From assembly GCF_963678975.1 (NCBI RefSeq), contig NC_089274.1, forward strand, positions 7,428,001 to 7,492,000: a DNA stretch of 64,000 nucleotides, in the 5' to 3' direction. Below are positions 1 to 10,787 of this stretch, in pieces. A model generated the notes under the pieces. It saw only the letters and a list, made by a program, of their open reading frames with translations. It was not told where the DNA came from and did not search any database. The translations under genes and the position numbers were made by a program. Within the stretch, counting starts at the first letter, position 1. Each line of letters opens with the position of its first letter. The DNA is from Dysidea avara. Taxonomy: Eukaryota; Porifera; Demospongiae; Dictyoceratida; Dysideidae.

Positions 1-2348
1 CATGATTCCCCCCCACTTTGAGTACTGTTCTCCTCCTCTCTTTGGTACACAACTGAACCTTGCCAGTACAGGGTGTTATGTATAGCTGAACTATCTACAG
101 AGTAGTTTTACATGATTGAATGGTGACTACTTTGTAGCTGAACTCTCTATACATGGCAACTAATTGAAAAAGAAGAAGAATTAAAAGAACATTAAGAAGA
201 AAATATGATGAAAATAAGTTTAATTTTGAAGGTACATATCTCAGTGATGGTTGGGTGGATTTGGATCAAATTTGAAACAGGAGATGTCCTATATATCCCA
301 AAGGAGTTTCCACAGAAAATTTCCATTTGAGCTATGAGTATGTGAAAATGTAATTTTCATCATTTAAATGCACACATGCAGCATCCGCACCATATACTTG
401 GCTGCAAGTGTGTCCTGATAATACTTTTCTGCTTTATTCTTTAGATTGCTTTTTGTGATAGAACCATCATTGTTAAATTTATCATTACTGTGAGTGATGA
501 GGTGGGTCCTCAGACATGCATAATCATAGATGGGGTAATACATCCACACAAGTGGCCTGGGTGTGCATGGAAAAGTATGCCATAACAATAAAATGCATAA
601 TATTATACACACAATTGTTTCCTACTGCATTCAACATTCAAGAACCTTCTTGGTCAGATGTTTGACCAAATTAAATATATTCATCTGCACATTCACTCTA
701 CCTCTGAAATCCACTTCAGAAAATGAGTTGTAATATTTTACTTTTCATATTTTTGTGCTGCCAGCAGGTGAAGCTTAAAAACGACTTTCAATAGGAACTT
801 TCAGAGTCCAAGGAAACCTTCTCTCTATGCTCTTATATATATAGCTTGTGGCTGTGATGCTTTATTAGAGTATCTTGATCACACTGCTTATTGCAAGTGA
901 GCTATGTAATAGGTTAAGGGGAATGGTTGCCTTGAGCCTTTCTGGTTTTCTACAGTAAAACTGCAGCTGATTGCAGCTCAATCATTATAGGATCACACAT
1001 GGTTGTTTACCTCTGATCAATAAGGCTTTGGCAACGTGTTATGATCCTTTAAGGCCATAGTCACCATGCAATTATTTTGTAAGTACAGCTACAGGTATCT
1101 ACTTTCTCTTAAGTGTTTCAAAAAGCAGTTTTGTGGTGTCTAAATATACTCATCTAAATTGTTGATGCGGAAAGTTTATGGTTTTCTTTCATGAAGAAGA
1201 TGACCATGTAGTTACAGATAAACAAAAGACAAAGCACAGAAGGCATGCACAGACTTGCACTTCAGAAAAGGTACATGCCACCAGCAATTATCAGTATCAA
1301 GACTGAGTGTGTAAGTAGTAGGTATGAGAGCTACATGTAACAGTAAAGTGTCAATAGTTATGATGCAAGTAAGTTTGTTATTGTGGTGTGAAATGGTTGC
1401 CATGCACTGGCCTCTAGCCTTGTGACTGTTGCAGCAGAGGTAGGGATTGCAAATTCTATTTGACAAATTCCTGATCCCTGAGATAACTTTTGAGTATAAT
1501 AATTATAACATCCACTATTGTTTACCTTGAGTGCAGATAGACCAAAAGTCAGATTTTGGCAGTTTAAAAAAAATCAATATTTAGCCTCCATTTTGCTTAA
1601 TTTTAACACTGGATAATATTCAGCAAAAGTGATTTTTGTCATGTACAGTACTGCCAAGAGGAATTTTGTAGTCTAGTAGAAAACATTACAATAAAAGGAG
1701 ATGAAACAACACCTGATGTGCAAATTTAATCTCTATACTTTAGCCCTGGTGGTTTAGTGAGTTAGGAATATATGCATTTATACTGGCTAAAATAAGAATT
1801 AAATTTGCAAATCAGGTATGATCCGCATTCTATTGTGATGGTCCCTAATTTTCTCTTCTGATTGTTCTTGTGTATTTGCTACATAATTTATGAGGATTGC
1901 TTATATATTTATGAGGATTGCTTATATACATACTTGCAAACAACACTTGGATTTGAAATAAGGTTGTAGGGCCAGGTGTCCTACAGATGTGCTGTTAAGG
2001 CTTAATAAAATTATAAAAGAAAACAAGCAACTCAAGTGCCAGACTATAATACATATGTACCATAGATATCTATGGTAATGGTAGTTAGTAAGAAGCCAAT
2101 GAGATGATGGTGATTGGTGGGTTGTGTATACGTAAGAGAAGAGCTCACATTTCACAGAAGCCATGCAGGAAGTGCATAGCTATACGTAAACAGGATGGTG
2201 TTACTAAGAGCTATAGCTACAGAACATAATAACACTATAAACAATAATAGTATTTACGTATTATCTAATAGTAGAGAAGAAATTGATACATGCACTTAAC
2301 TGGCTTGTAATTGAAGTGTGGCTAATTGTTTTGCAACTAGTCCTAAAA

Positions 2349-2349
<1 letters not shown>

Positions 2350-2442
<93 letters not shown>
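2350..2442. repeat. (GT)n microsatellite in X1
   Basis: An uninterrupted GT run of about 93 bases is followed by a G-rich tract. The same position in X2 (inverted) is an AC run of about 201 bases. In X3, near 60185, it is almost absent, so this locus is highly length-variable between the duplicate blocks. Confidence 0.95.
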
Positions 2443-2443
<1 letters not shown>

Positions 2444-3345
2444 GGGGGAGGGGGGAGGGGGGAGAGAAATGTATTACACTCGTACATGCTCTTTAATGTA
2501 TTTTCTTTTTTATTCATGCATGGCTGGCTATACACACTACATAGCTACTCTGTATTACTTTTAATTTTGCAACTATTTAAAAGATGCAGGTGTTTTGAAG
2601 GCCACACCCTATTTTACAGCTTGGTTGTTTTATGGATAGAAATAATTATACTCACAGAACATATGGACATTTTTATGCTGAATAAACAAAAATGGCTATA
2701 AATTAATTTTGACTTTAATACTGTTCAGTGATGTAACTAGCTACATATATACTTCAGCCAGAATTTTATAACTAGATCAAATAGCATTTTCAACTACCCA
2801 AAATTTATAGCCGTTTGCCCATAACTAACCTTTTTTAGCCTCTGGCACTACTTGCAGTTGAGTTTATTGCTCACTGGCTGTGATATAGAAGAGAACGTCT
2901 CTATCAAAAATGAACCCATCAAGTGCATAGTGGTAATATACCACTTAAAACCTTGAGGAATTATTGAGAGTGCTAAACCACGCATTGGTTCCCATACTGT
3001 GACAAATTTATATCATTTTGAAAGTCTAATCATACATTGTAATCATACAAATAAGTACAAACAGAATGACAATTGAAAGTCCATAGGTGAAGATTATGAC
3101 TTCAAGACTGTTGTACATGTTAGAGTGAAGAATAAGCCTCTTACTTATTAGACATTAATATCCAGTCCTACTGACAAAAATCAAGCCTTAATGACTGTGT
3201 AGTCACTGAGTGCTATACTGTTCATATTGCTGGGGCCTATATCGGCAAGGCAATTTACTGTTACAATTGACTTGGTCAGCTGGCTGTCCTGTGTGGTCTG
3301 TGGCAATGCTATAATGTAAGAAAAGTTAGCAATATATGCATATAT

Positions 3346-4209
3346 CAGGGGCGGATCCAGGGGGGGGAGCTTTGGGAGCTGAAGCCCCCCCCCCCCCTCA
3401 TATTTAGGCTTTACTTGATCAATATGCTGAGTGTTATAATGAAATTTTGTCTTAGCATAATTATATGATCACTAATAATACAAATACTCATAAAACCACC
3501 TTATAAACATCTTTCCAAGGTATTATCAGTGGATTTATGCTAAAGTTTATGCAACAAGGACCCGGATCAGCATTGGAGGTGTACAAGATCGAGATACTCT
3601 AATAGAGCAGTCAGCTAACTACTCTAATAGAACATTCACTGGAAACATGCAGTTGGTTCTGTTATGGAATTTTTCCAAATCTGCCTACACCTATACATAC
3701 AATGAAGTGCATTGGTCTGTTTAAAGGGCTTCATTCATCTACTTGTGTAGTTAATATGTATGGCAATACTTAATTCAGGTGCACAATTTTCATTGAAAAT
3801 GCTCTCAGATTCAATCTTGTATTGTTCAAATTTCAAAATTTTCCACTTTCAACATTATTATTCTAACATGCACCTATTCAGTGTTGTGCAGTTGTGAGAG
3901 GGGTGCATCATGTACTTGGTTGTCTGTACCTACCCAAACTTTTCCATTAGCAAAATGCTTCAGAGAGCCATACCTATAATCTAAAGGCAGTATATAAAAT
4001 ATGTACAGGCAGAAAATATTATGAATTCTATGTGGAAATGTCTCTAAATTGCAGTATTTTACATCTATTTTTCAAAATTTTCCTGGGGGGGGGGGGGGGG
4101 GGGGCATTCCCCCAGACCCCCTAGTTCCAGCATGCTTTGCACACCTCTACCCAAAAGATTAGTACCTTGAGTTAGCCCCCCCCCTTTATAAATCCTAGAT
4201 CCGCCCCTG
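3346..4209. mobile_element. hAT-type MITE with CAGGGGCGGATCC ends
   Basis: The left end reads CAGGGGCGGATCCAG at 3346 and the right end reads GATCCGCCCCTG, finishing at 4209, so the termini are inverted repeats of each other. The insert is missing from the corresponding place in X3 (about 61126-61160), where only an AT-dinucleotide run remains; this supports a discrete insertion of about 0.86 kb. The flanks are AT repeats, so the 8-bp target duplication expected for hAT elements cannot be read cleanly. It has no coding capacity. G and C homopolymer tracts lie inside each end. The hAT assignment is inferred from the CAGGG terminus. Confidence 0.7.
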
Positions 4210-4239
4210 TATATATATTGAATTTTTTTCAAAAGTCAT

Positions 4240-5050
4240 AGTTTAAGAAGAACTCACAGATAGCTACTCGATGGCTAAATATACAGATCAAAATAATGAC
4301 AGCAGATGTACAGCTACAGGGGTGGATCCAAGATGGGGATACACCAGGTATGAAGCAGGGAGTCTAGGGGGGTGCAGTCCCCCAAAAACTAAAGCTATTT
4401 CATATGTTTCAGGACTAAAATTTGTGACTTTTTGTGTCCATTTGGATACACAAAAATTTCCACAAATTGGGTTTCTTGTAGCATCATTATGCTTGCAGTG
4501 AGTTGCTCTACATGTATCACAACTGGAAAGTTGCTAAACAGACATGGGGTAGGGTACACAATAATTGAATAATTAATTTCATTTTTAATAGTTTTTTCAG
4601 CAATAGAAATGTATTGGACATGCTTGCTGAGTGTTCCGGCTGGCTTTTTTTGTCTCTGAACAAAGTATAACAAATATCCGGAAACTTCTTCATATGAAGC
4701 ATTCTTATCAAGTGGCTGATATAAAACATCTGAGTACACAATGATGTGAACATGGCTTTGCATTGCAGTGAGTTGTCTGCAAAATTGATGGAGTCATAGA
4801 TAACTACTGGGACCGGTTCTGTTCCAGCTGCCATGAGCTGGTATGATTATTTAGGCACTGCATGGATAGTCAGCATTAAAGTTCTCACTCACACAGCAAG
4901 CTAATTTCAATAATTTTAATTGTTTCCCAGAATTCCCACAGATGATGATCATATAGACAATTTGTCCTGTAGAAATAAGTGCATACAATCTCATTATTAC
5001 ACAAGAGGCTCTTAGTTATTACACAAGAGGCTCTTAGTTATTACACAAGA
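4240..5050 (-). other. Degenerate reading frame shared by X1 and X3, function unknown
   Basis: On the minus strand, the X1 copy keeps two overlapping frames (4395-4763 and 4517-4834). The X3 copy keeps one longer frame (61507-61848) in which the same peptides are joined. This pattern suggests a once-continuous coding sequence that has decayed in X1. The peptide includes a segment like PPDKNASYEEVSRYLLYFVQ. I recognise no domain. It could be an old transposon open reading frame or a chance frame kept by recent duplication. Confidence 0.25.
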
Positions 5051-5061
5051 GGCTCTTAGTT
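4995..5061. repeat. 22-bp tandem repeat, three copies
   Basis: Three near-identical units containing CACAAGAGGCTCTTAGTTA follow head to tail. X3 carries only a single related unit near 61977, so the tandem expansion is specific to X1. Confidence 0.85.
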
Positions 5062-5769
5062 ACAAGCCAATAATGTGACTGAGCGCACCCATACAAGTAA
5101 TGAACAAGGCTCTGATTGATCGTGACCTAATGTATTAATGAAAGTGGTTTCACAGACTTGTGGCAAAGTATAGGCCAAATAATAGCATTTTTCTAAAAGA
5201 TGATCTATCTCCAGTAGAGATGTAATAGCTAATTTATTATCCAATCAGCATTCCATGGCTTCTGGTAAAGTGATCTAATACCACAATATTTGACAGAAGC
5301 CCTTTATACCCTTTGATACCTTCATAGGTTTTGAAATGAACATGGCTAAGATGTGACTGATGACGGTACATGCATTAGACACTCTCCTGCCCTCTCCCCC
5401 TCTTGGTTCAGCTAATCATTAGCACACAGTAACAGCAGGCTGCTACCTACGATGAAAGATATTAATTGTAGCCACATTCAAAATATAAATAATTATATTG
5501 ACTGTGGTTACAATTGTCACTCATCATAGCAGCCTGTACTGCCATCATATGAAGGAATAGCTGAGGGAAGAAATTCATGAGGGGGAATAGCAAAGCCTAA
5601 GCCAGTCACTGCTGCATGGTATGTGAGACATGCTTGATCACAAAATGTTTGCAGTAGTTGCAACTACAGTACATAGCTACACACATATAATTACAAATTG
5701 TAATCAATTACAACTATCTACTCACAACTTAACAAATAGCTACTAAAGTTTCTACTTATGTTATCAAAG

Positions 5770-6470
5770 TTGTCAGGATTAGCATCTTCAATATTGGCAT
5801 AGAAAATGTAGATTGCATGACTAAATATTAGGATCAAAATTAGTGAGAAAATGAGTAAATATAAAAGGTTTCAGCTGTCTTCTGATAATATACACTAATT
5901 GATTGAGATTGATAATTGGTAGGGCATATTCCATAGGTGAGGAGTTGTATTGAAATGACTGAGAATGTCTTGTGGCATTGTTCAAAGATAGTGTGTGTTT
6001 CAATTGCTGAGCTTTAGCAAGTAAAGTAGTTCCAGAGAAAAAGATAATGTAATTCACTCTAGTGTTAACTAATGTTAAACTGACAGTTGGATTTTTCAAG
6101 GCCAAGATTTGATGGAGTATGTCAGAGATTTCATATTGATACATAACTGGTAAAAGTTTTGTCGTTGTTGATAATCACTGGTAAAATCATTCAGAACTGA
6201 TACAATTATTTAGTTGCGAGTTGCTGAATTCTCTCATTTAGCTATAGCAACCGTTCTGCCATTTTTGTAGGGCAAAACATTCCAGTTTTGAGCAGTATAA
6301 TGATTTCAGCAAGGTTTCATTGTATTTCAGTTACTTTCCTTTGTTCACTTGTTGTCAAAAATGATATAGAAGGAGTTCCATTTGGAGAAGCTGCTGGTTG
6401 CTAACATGGAATGATGCCTGGCAAAGTGATGTATCTAAGAGTGCCCGGGCCCTGCTAAAGGAACTATAGT
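5770..6470 (-). mobile_element. LINE 3' remnant (reverse-transcriptase C-terminal tail)
   Basis: Read on the minus strand, the frame at 6144-5821 ends with a pattern typical of the C-terminal tail of CR1/L2/RTE-type LINE polymerases: a LP-I-L-x-x-V-x-x-I-x-R-x-L-x-x-F-I-x-x-HF core ending in NFDP. It is followed by a decayed FLC/C-x-C-like end. The X3 copy (62989-62771) preserves the LWNALP signature just upstream. No catalytic domain remains, and the fragment has stops and frameshifts. Confidence 0.55.
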
Positions 6471-6477
6471 ACCCTGT

Positions 6478-8756
6478 ATGCAAGACCAAGCAGTCTTTAC
6501 ATTCTGGACTTGTAGCTATGCCACCAAGTCAACTTCTGGGGTTTGCAACTCCTACATGGCTTTTATATATTGTGACATATCCTGGATCAAATATCTATTC
6601 ATAATCCAGACATCATCATTGCTGGTGACTTCAACTTCCCTGCTATTAATGTATACAGTCAAACCCCACCTATGTTTATTGAAGTTAATAACTCTGGCCG
6701 GACTAGAACAATTTGTTACCCAAGTGACCAGGAACAATCGTATATTATAGACTTAGTTCTCACTACACATCCTGACCTAATCAATGATGTGCCAAGTATA
6801 GTTCTGATCATGAAGCAGTCACCTTCAAAATCAAAGTACTCCACAGCAAAACAGCTGAGGAAAGTTTATCAATACCACAGCACTCAGTAACATCAATAGA
6901 ATCTTAGAAGAAATCAATAATTTTTATTCTCTCAAGTTGAAGATCCCTATCAATATTCCATTGAAAATAATTGAGAATGACTTTTAAAAACATTTTATTG
7001 CACATAGTTGATTTACATGTTCCCCATAAAATCATAAGCCCATACAAAGACCTGTCATGGATGAACAAAAACATTAAAGCTCAAATGAGGAAATGAAAGA
7101 GATTATACAACAAGGTTACTAGATGTATACAATCCCCTTCTGACTAGATCCAGTACAAGACTTCACACAATAAATCTCTAAGGCAAGCACATCAGGCATG
7201 AAAATTATTGTCAACACTTGTTTGATAATTCCTTTACAAATAATTTTGGTCACTAGTAAAGAGATCTTGTAAAACTTTCCAGTCAGTCGCACCACTTGAA
7301 GTTTAAAACAGCTTGAAAACTATGCCGACATCTAAAGTGGAAGCACTCGGAGCTAGGACAGTTTTTCTTAGTGTTCACCAGAAAAGATAACAATATTCCT
7401 GTAATATCTTCCAGCCAGTATGCCCAACCTAACACTTAACACCAGTGGCATTGAAACCCTACTAAAAGCCGCTGGCCCAGATGATATACCCTCAAAATAG
7501 TGCAGAAAAAGTAGCTCCAGTATTACAAGGGATATTCACTTAGTCGCTTAATTTGGGTTTCTTACCATCTGAGTGGCTTTATTCCAGTATTCAAGAAAAG
7601 GAGCAAAAGTAATCCTGCCAATTATCGACCAACGTCACTAACTGTTGTCTGCTGTAAAGGTATGGAGTACATCATATTTCATTCGATCATGGACCATTTA
7701 AACACCCACAATGTTATTAAGCCTAATCAACATGGTTTTTCCTGTAACACCCGGCATGTTTCTTATTGATGACATTTCAAAAGCAATGGATTCTCATTAT
7801 CTAGTCAATTTAGTGCTGTTAAGTGTTTCATACAGTTGCGCACAATAAAATGCTACATAAACTCACCCATGCATTATGGTATACAATATCTAACACCCAT
7901 AAATGGATTACCACATGGCTTACCTCCAGAACATAAAGAGTTTCTGTTGAAGGATCTAAATCTAAGTCCTGTCAGGAGTGTCCCAAGGCATTGTTCTTGG
8001 GCCTCTTATGTTTCTACTGTATGTTAAAGATGAGATACACAGTTTAGGACTTTGGTTGCTTTATTCACTTTGAGTTGGATATGATTGGACCATGTATGTC
8101 ATGGAACTGTGGAACCTGACACCAAGGTAGTCATTAACTTCATCTGCCAACTCTGTATTAAGTCCCGTTGTAAGGTAAGGTGGTCTTCAGGAAATCTAAT
8201 TACTCTGTAGAGAACACAATTATCACAAGTACACCAAGGAAGTTAAAGAACCTACTTTATATGCTGCAGTAATTTGGGATCCTTACCAACAATATTTTGA
8301 TTGATGAAAATTTGATGAAGAGTAGCTAGATGGGTTATGGAGGACTATCAATTGACAAGTAAAGTGTATCTGAAATGATATCAGTACTGAAATGGCCTTC
8401 ACTAGAACAATGTCATCTACAAGGCAGACTAACTAAGTTTTTTTATAATCTTGTAAACAAAACCACATTCATTGACATGCCACAACACTATATACCACCC
8501 CTTATTACACCTGCTATCACCACCCACTCCACTATATAGTACAGCAACCTACTATCAGAAGAGTTTTTTCCCCAAGACCATCCGTGATTGGAAAAATAAC
8601 ATTTTCCCATGAAGTCATAATATATGTTCACTACCAGATTGTTATGTCATGGTTTTACTTTACACTACAGTTAATAAACATGTATATATATATATACATA
8701 GATTTTGCATCCGATGCTTCAGTTCCCTGAGATAACATCAGCTCAAGCTGCCTATC
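6478..8756 (+). mobile_element. Degraded non-LTR retrotransposon (LINE, CR1/L2-like)
   Basis: The region encodes, in broken frames, an APE-type endonuclease segment: AGDFNFPAI near 6620, then IDLVLTTHPDLI near 6745, then a decayed SDHEAVTF motif. Downstream is a reverse-transcriptase segment with IPVFKKRSKSNPANYRP followed by TSLTVV near 7580-7650, and QHGFS near 7730. The C-terminal tail (FFPKTIRDW) is visible near 8560. Many stops and frameshifts show that it is dead. A short tetranucleotide tail follows at 8763, as is usual for CR1/L2-like elements. The inverted copy X2 lacks this body entirely (around 25320-25490). X3 has the start of it from 63481. Confidence 0.8.
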
Positions 8757-8762
8757 CTAGTA

Positions 8763-8763
8763 C

Positions 8764-8826
<63 letters not shown>
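8763..8826. repeat. (CAAT)n tetranucleotide repeat at LINE 3' end
   Basis: About 16 copies of CAAT/TCAA run immediately after the LINE 3' region. The inverted counterpart (ATTG/GATT units) lies at about 25275-25323 in X2. Such tails are typical of CR1/L2-like LINE 3' ends. Confidence 0.9.
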
Positions 8827-10459
8827 ATCACCTGAAACTTAAGCCAATAAGTAGAGTTCATCAGTGTTCATCAATGACACTTTACAGAAAACCAATGATA
8901 TTTTATGTTGAGTTCATCAGATAATTATTCTTGCACGTTCAATATAAAATGTGCTGTTTTTACCAACAAAAGGAATGTGGTAAAATATCATGTAAGAATC
9001 CATCCTGTCAGTATGTATAGTAACATTCAAGTTATTGTGTGGACATATGATGAGCTTGCAGAAGAGACTTGTGGCAATGTATAATAAGTAAAATTCAGTC
9101 ACAATATATAGTGATTATAATGACAGCTGTTACAGTAGCACAGCACAACACTGTACACCACCAGCATATTTTCGATGATGTCATATACCAGTACCCATAT
9201 CTCTCTCTATGAATTCTATAATATTAGAAAGTTTCTGTGATATCTACTTTTCAAAGATGTATATACAAACGTCTTGCAGGAATAGAGCTAGGAATATTGT
9301 TCCATGTGATTTATATAGTCCTAAATATCTAGTAAATTAAATTCTCAGTCTGTAACTGCTCAATGGATGAGGTTGCCAAGAAAACCACTAGTTCTAACTA
9401 TTTTGACCACTGTCAGCTAGCATGTCTTCCTCAGCTAGCATTTGAAACCAGAAAAGTCTGCTGGACAGGAAAATTTGCTATTTATAATGTTACAGTATAA
9501 ACAGGTACGTATGTTACTATCTGGACAAACACTTTTGAGCACTCAATTATACACATCATGTTGTCCTAGTGGTAGAATGAGTACCCTGGCAATGTTTTCC
9601 TAATCACTTCTTGATTGGGTCACTACAATTGACATGACAGCACATCTATCTATTCACTCAAAAACAATTGCAACATTCTTCCGGCAGGAAAAATGGCTAC
9701 GTATAGGCTATATACCAATCCTACATGAGGTCTAGAGAGAGGAGCCATTGTTGAATAAGTGATTCTTTGTTCCAATAAAAGCTTACCAACTGAATGAGAT
9801 AAATCTTCAGGAGCTGTAGCTGGATCCATGATGCTGTTCCCAGTGAATGGTGAAGAATATCCTTATTAGGAGCTCAGTTCATCAAGCTGACCTTTACTAT
9901 AGCTGTATATGCAGCCCTAAATCAGTGAGGTTTATCTTTAATAATAGCTCTAGTGTTACGAAAATGTAAGTTAGCTAAACAAACTTGATTCTAAGACTAT
10001 AGCAAAAAGAATTAAAAATTATATTTTAATTTGAACAAGACTGCATAATTTAGTAGAAATTGATACAATTGACATTTCTTTCCCTCAACCATCTATAGGT
10101 AATGCAAGAGGGCACTGACCGAGATTTTTACCACTTCCCACCAGAATCAACTCCTACCACTACTCCTTTTTCCCTTCAACAATTCAATAATCATCCGAAA
10201 TCTTTAATTAACACACTATCAAGTCAAATGTAGAACATTTTAAATCTATATTTATGTAAGTTATAACTATAGTATGCTTTTCAGTTGCATAGCATAATAT
10301 AATATTATAGCTAATCACTAATAAAATTTCCCTTTATAGCTAGCTAGCTACTCAGTACTATAGACAACAGATTATATAGACCAAAACTCAGCTCAGCAGG
10401 TTGGTTATAGCTAACACCCAAGGGGCAATCTCAGGAAAAGTCTCTGAAACACGAGCATA

Positions 10460-10530
10460 TACATACTGTAAGTGTGTAAGTGCATACTGTAAGTGCGTAA
10501 GTGCATACTGTAAGTGCGTAAGTGCATACT
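10460..10530. repeat. Short minisatellite upstream of gene A
   Basis: About three to four imperfect copies of a unit of roughly 21 bp containing GTAAGTGCGTAAGTGCATAC. A shorter version precedes gene B at about 34250-34290. Confidence 0.85.
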
Positions 10531-10532
10531 GT

Positions 10533-10660
10533 TGATTTCAGTTCCGTTTGTCTTCCGTCCGCGCCGCGCGCCAGAGCGATATCTTTACGTCACAAATTAC
10601 GCTTAAAGTCGGGAACTTGTAACGCGGACGGAAGTGTTTAAACGCCGGAACTGAAACCAA
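10533..10660 (+). promoter_or_regulatory. Putative GC-rich promoter region of gene A with inverted repeat
   Basis: This is a CpG-rich island in AT-rich surroundings. The outer sequences TTTCAGTTCCG and CGGAACTGAAA are inverted, and so are the inner CTTCCGTCCGCG and CGCGGACGGAAG. Between them is a CRE-like TTTACGTCA. GGAA/TTCC cores resemble ETS sites. The region is largely conserved upstream of gene B (about 34291-34402), although there the inner right arm is shortened. A TATA-like CTATATATAC lies at 10706-10715, about 75 bases before the start codon. Promoter function is inferred from position, composition and conservation. Confidence 0.5.
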
Positions 10661-10787
10661 AAGAAATCGTGCCATGTTAGCCGCTAATTTAAGACGAGAT
10701 ATAGCTATATATACGGGGCGCGTAGCTAGTTTGAGGTAGCTAAAGAGTAAGATAATTCGTCACAACGTGGAGATCATATGATCACTC

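Larger units (their letters stand above)
1..10440. repeat. Segmental duplication block X, copy 1 (X1)
   Basis: Positions 1-6980 match 57938-64000 in the same orientation with only scattered differences. Positions about 1655-10440 match 31080-23463 in reverse orientation. The block holds no gene I can recognise. It contains a GT microsatellite, a hAT-type MITE, a minus-strand LINE 3' remnant, a plus-strand LINE body and a CAAT tail, each listed separately. The stretches 1-2349, 2443-3345 and 8827-10440 show only short chance reading frames and degenerate repeat sequence. The boundaries were estimated by eye from where the alignments end. Confidence 0.85.

Noticed and set aside
364..612. 82-codon minus-strand frame near the left edge
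   Set aside because: The corresponding X3 sequence (about 58270-58500) breaks the frame, and no family signature is seen.
1212..1466. 84-codon minus-strand frame, present also at 59068-59322 with two amino-acid differences
   Set aside because: X1 and X3 are nearly identical at the nucleotide level here, so conservation of the frame carries no evidence of selection. No domain is recognised.
2283..2701. Long VCVCVC / THTHTH frames over dinucleotide repeats (also at 30047-30450 and 54234-54575)
   Set aside because: Pure translation of GT/AC microsatellites.
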